From NCBI GenBank assembly GCA_963682005.1, contig OY820914.1, positions 124,001 to 188,000 on the forward strand: 64,000 bases of DNA, read 5' to 3'. The translations under genes were made by a program, and so were the position numbers. Positions 63,982 to 64,000 of the stretch are shown here, piece by piece; positions within the stretch are counted from its first letter, which is position 1; every line of letters begins with the position of its first letter. Under the pieces are notes generated by a model. That model made no database searches and was not told the DNA's origin. It saw only the letters and a list, made by a program, of their open reading frames with translations. This DNA comes from CAIYUC01 sp963682005 (GTDB lineage: Bacteria; Bacteroidota; Bacteroidia; Bacteroidales; FEN-979).

Positions 63982-64000
63982 ATGCCTAAACAAATGAACA
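63982..64000 (+). CDS. Start of a further gene, cut by the window edge
   Basis: An ATG at 63982 opens MPKQMN and runs to the edge. It follows a consensus promoter and an A-rich leader, and diverges from murL. Only six codons are visible, so the product cannot be named. Confidence 0.4.

Overview
The window looks like chromosomal DNA from a member of the Bacteroidota, probably an uncultured or environmental lineage. The evidence is type IX secretion (T9SS) C-terminal sorting domains on several PKD or leucine-rich secreted proteins, a FecI/FecR-type sigma and anti-sigma pair feeding an STN-domain TonB-dependent receptor with a DUF4249 lipoprotein, elongation factor P beside an LpxD-type acyltransferase, a DUF6427 membrane protein, and promoters of the TTTG-N20-TAnnTTTG type. 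No tRNA, rRNA or CRISPR array was recognised.

Layout. (1) 1-7880, minus: the first ~2,626 residues of a giant secreted adhesin-like protein that runs off the left edge. (2) 7.9-30.6 kb: an accessory region. It holds a MntA/HepT toxin-antitoxin pair bracketed by 20-bp inverted repeats, an IS66 element nested in a broken IS110, a gene with a deoxyribosyltransferase/TIR-like fold, an IS3 element, a group II intron, and a second AT-rich two-gene module of unknown function with inverted-repeat flanks like those of the toxin-antitoxin module. It also holds a five-unit tandem array of a ~390-bp repeat with dispersed copies, two ORF6N genes, CorA, and small membrane or secreted proteins. Intergenic DNA here is full of 7-8 bp short tandem repeats and small palindromes. 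(3) 30.8-37.9 kb, minus: two T9SS PKD proteins. The second lies in an operon with an ECF sigma factor and a one-polypeptide trans-envelope protein (cytoplasmic anti-sigma-like segment, membrane helix, outer-membrane barrel) whose periplasmic linker is encoded by about 70 copies of an 8-bp repeat. (4) 38-40 kb: MFS transporter and TetR regulator. (5) 40.3-45.4 kb, plus: sigma factor, FecR, TonB receptor, DUF4249 lipoprotein. (6) 45.5-54.4 kb: FkbM methyltransferase, EF-P, LpxD, and a surface polysaccharide cluster (ligase/polymerase, two Wzz-like proteins, flippase, glycosyltransferase). (7) 54.4-64 kb: PurD, DUF6427, RNase HII, a DUF3352/beta-propeller protein, and a cell-wall operon of MurL, a MurD2-like ligase and a LysM glucosaminidase.

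The most notable points are: the MurL/MurD2-like pair, an alternative route to D-glutamate in peptidoglycan; the sigma/trans-envelope/PKD operon with an out-of-frame 8-bp repeat that could act as a frame switch while keeping its peptide unchanged in all frames; the two inverted-repeat-flanked accessory modules that share flanking motifs; and the ~390-bp repeat family. Functions are read from motifs and family knowledge; no database search was possible.
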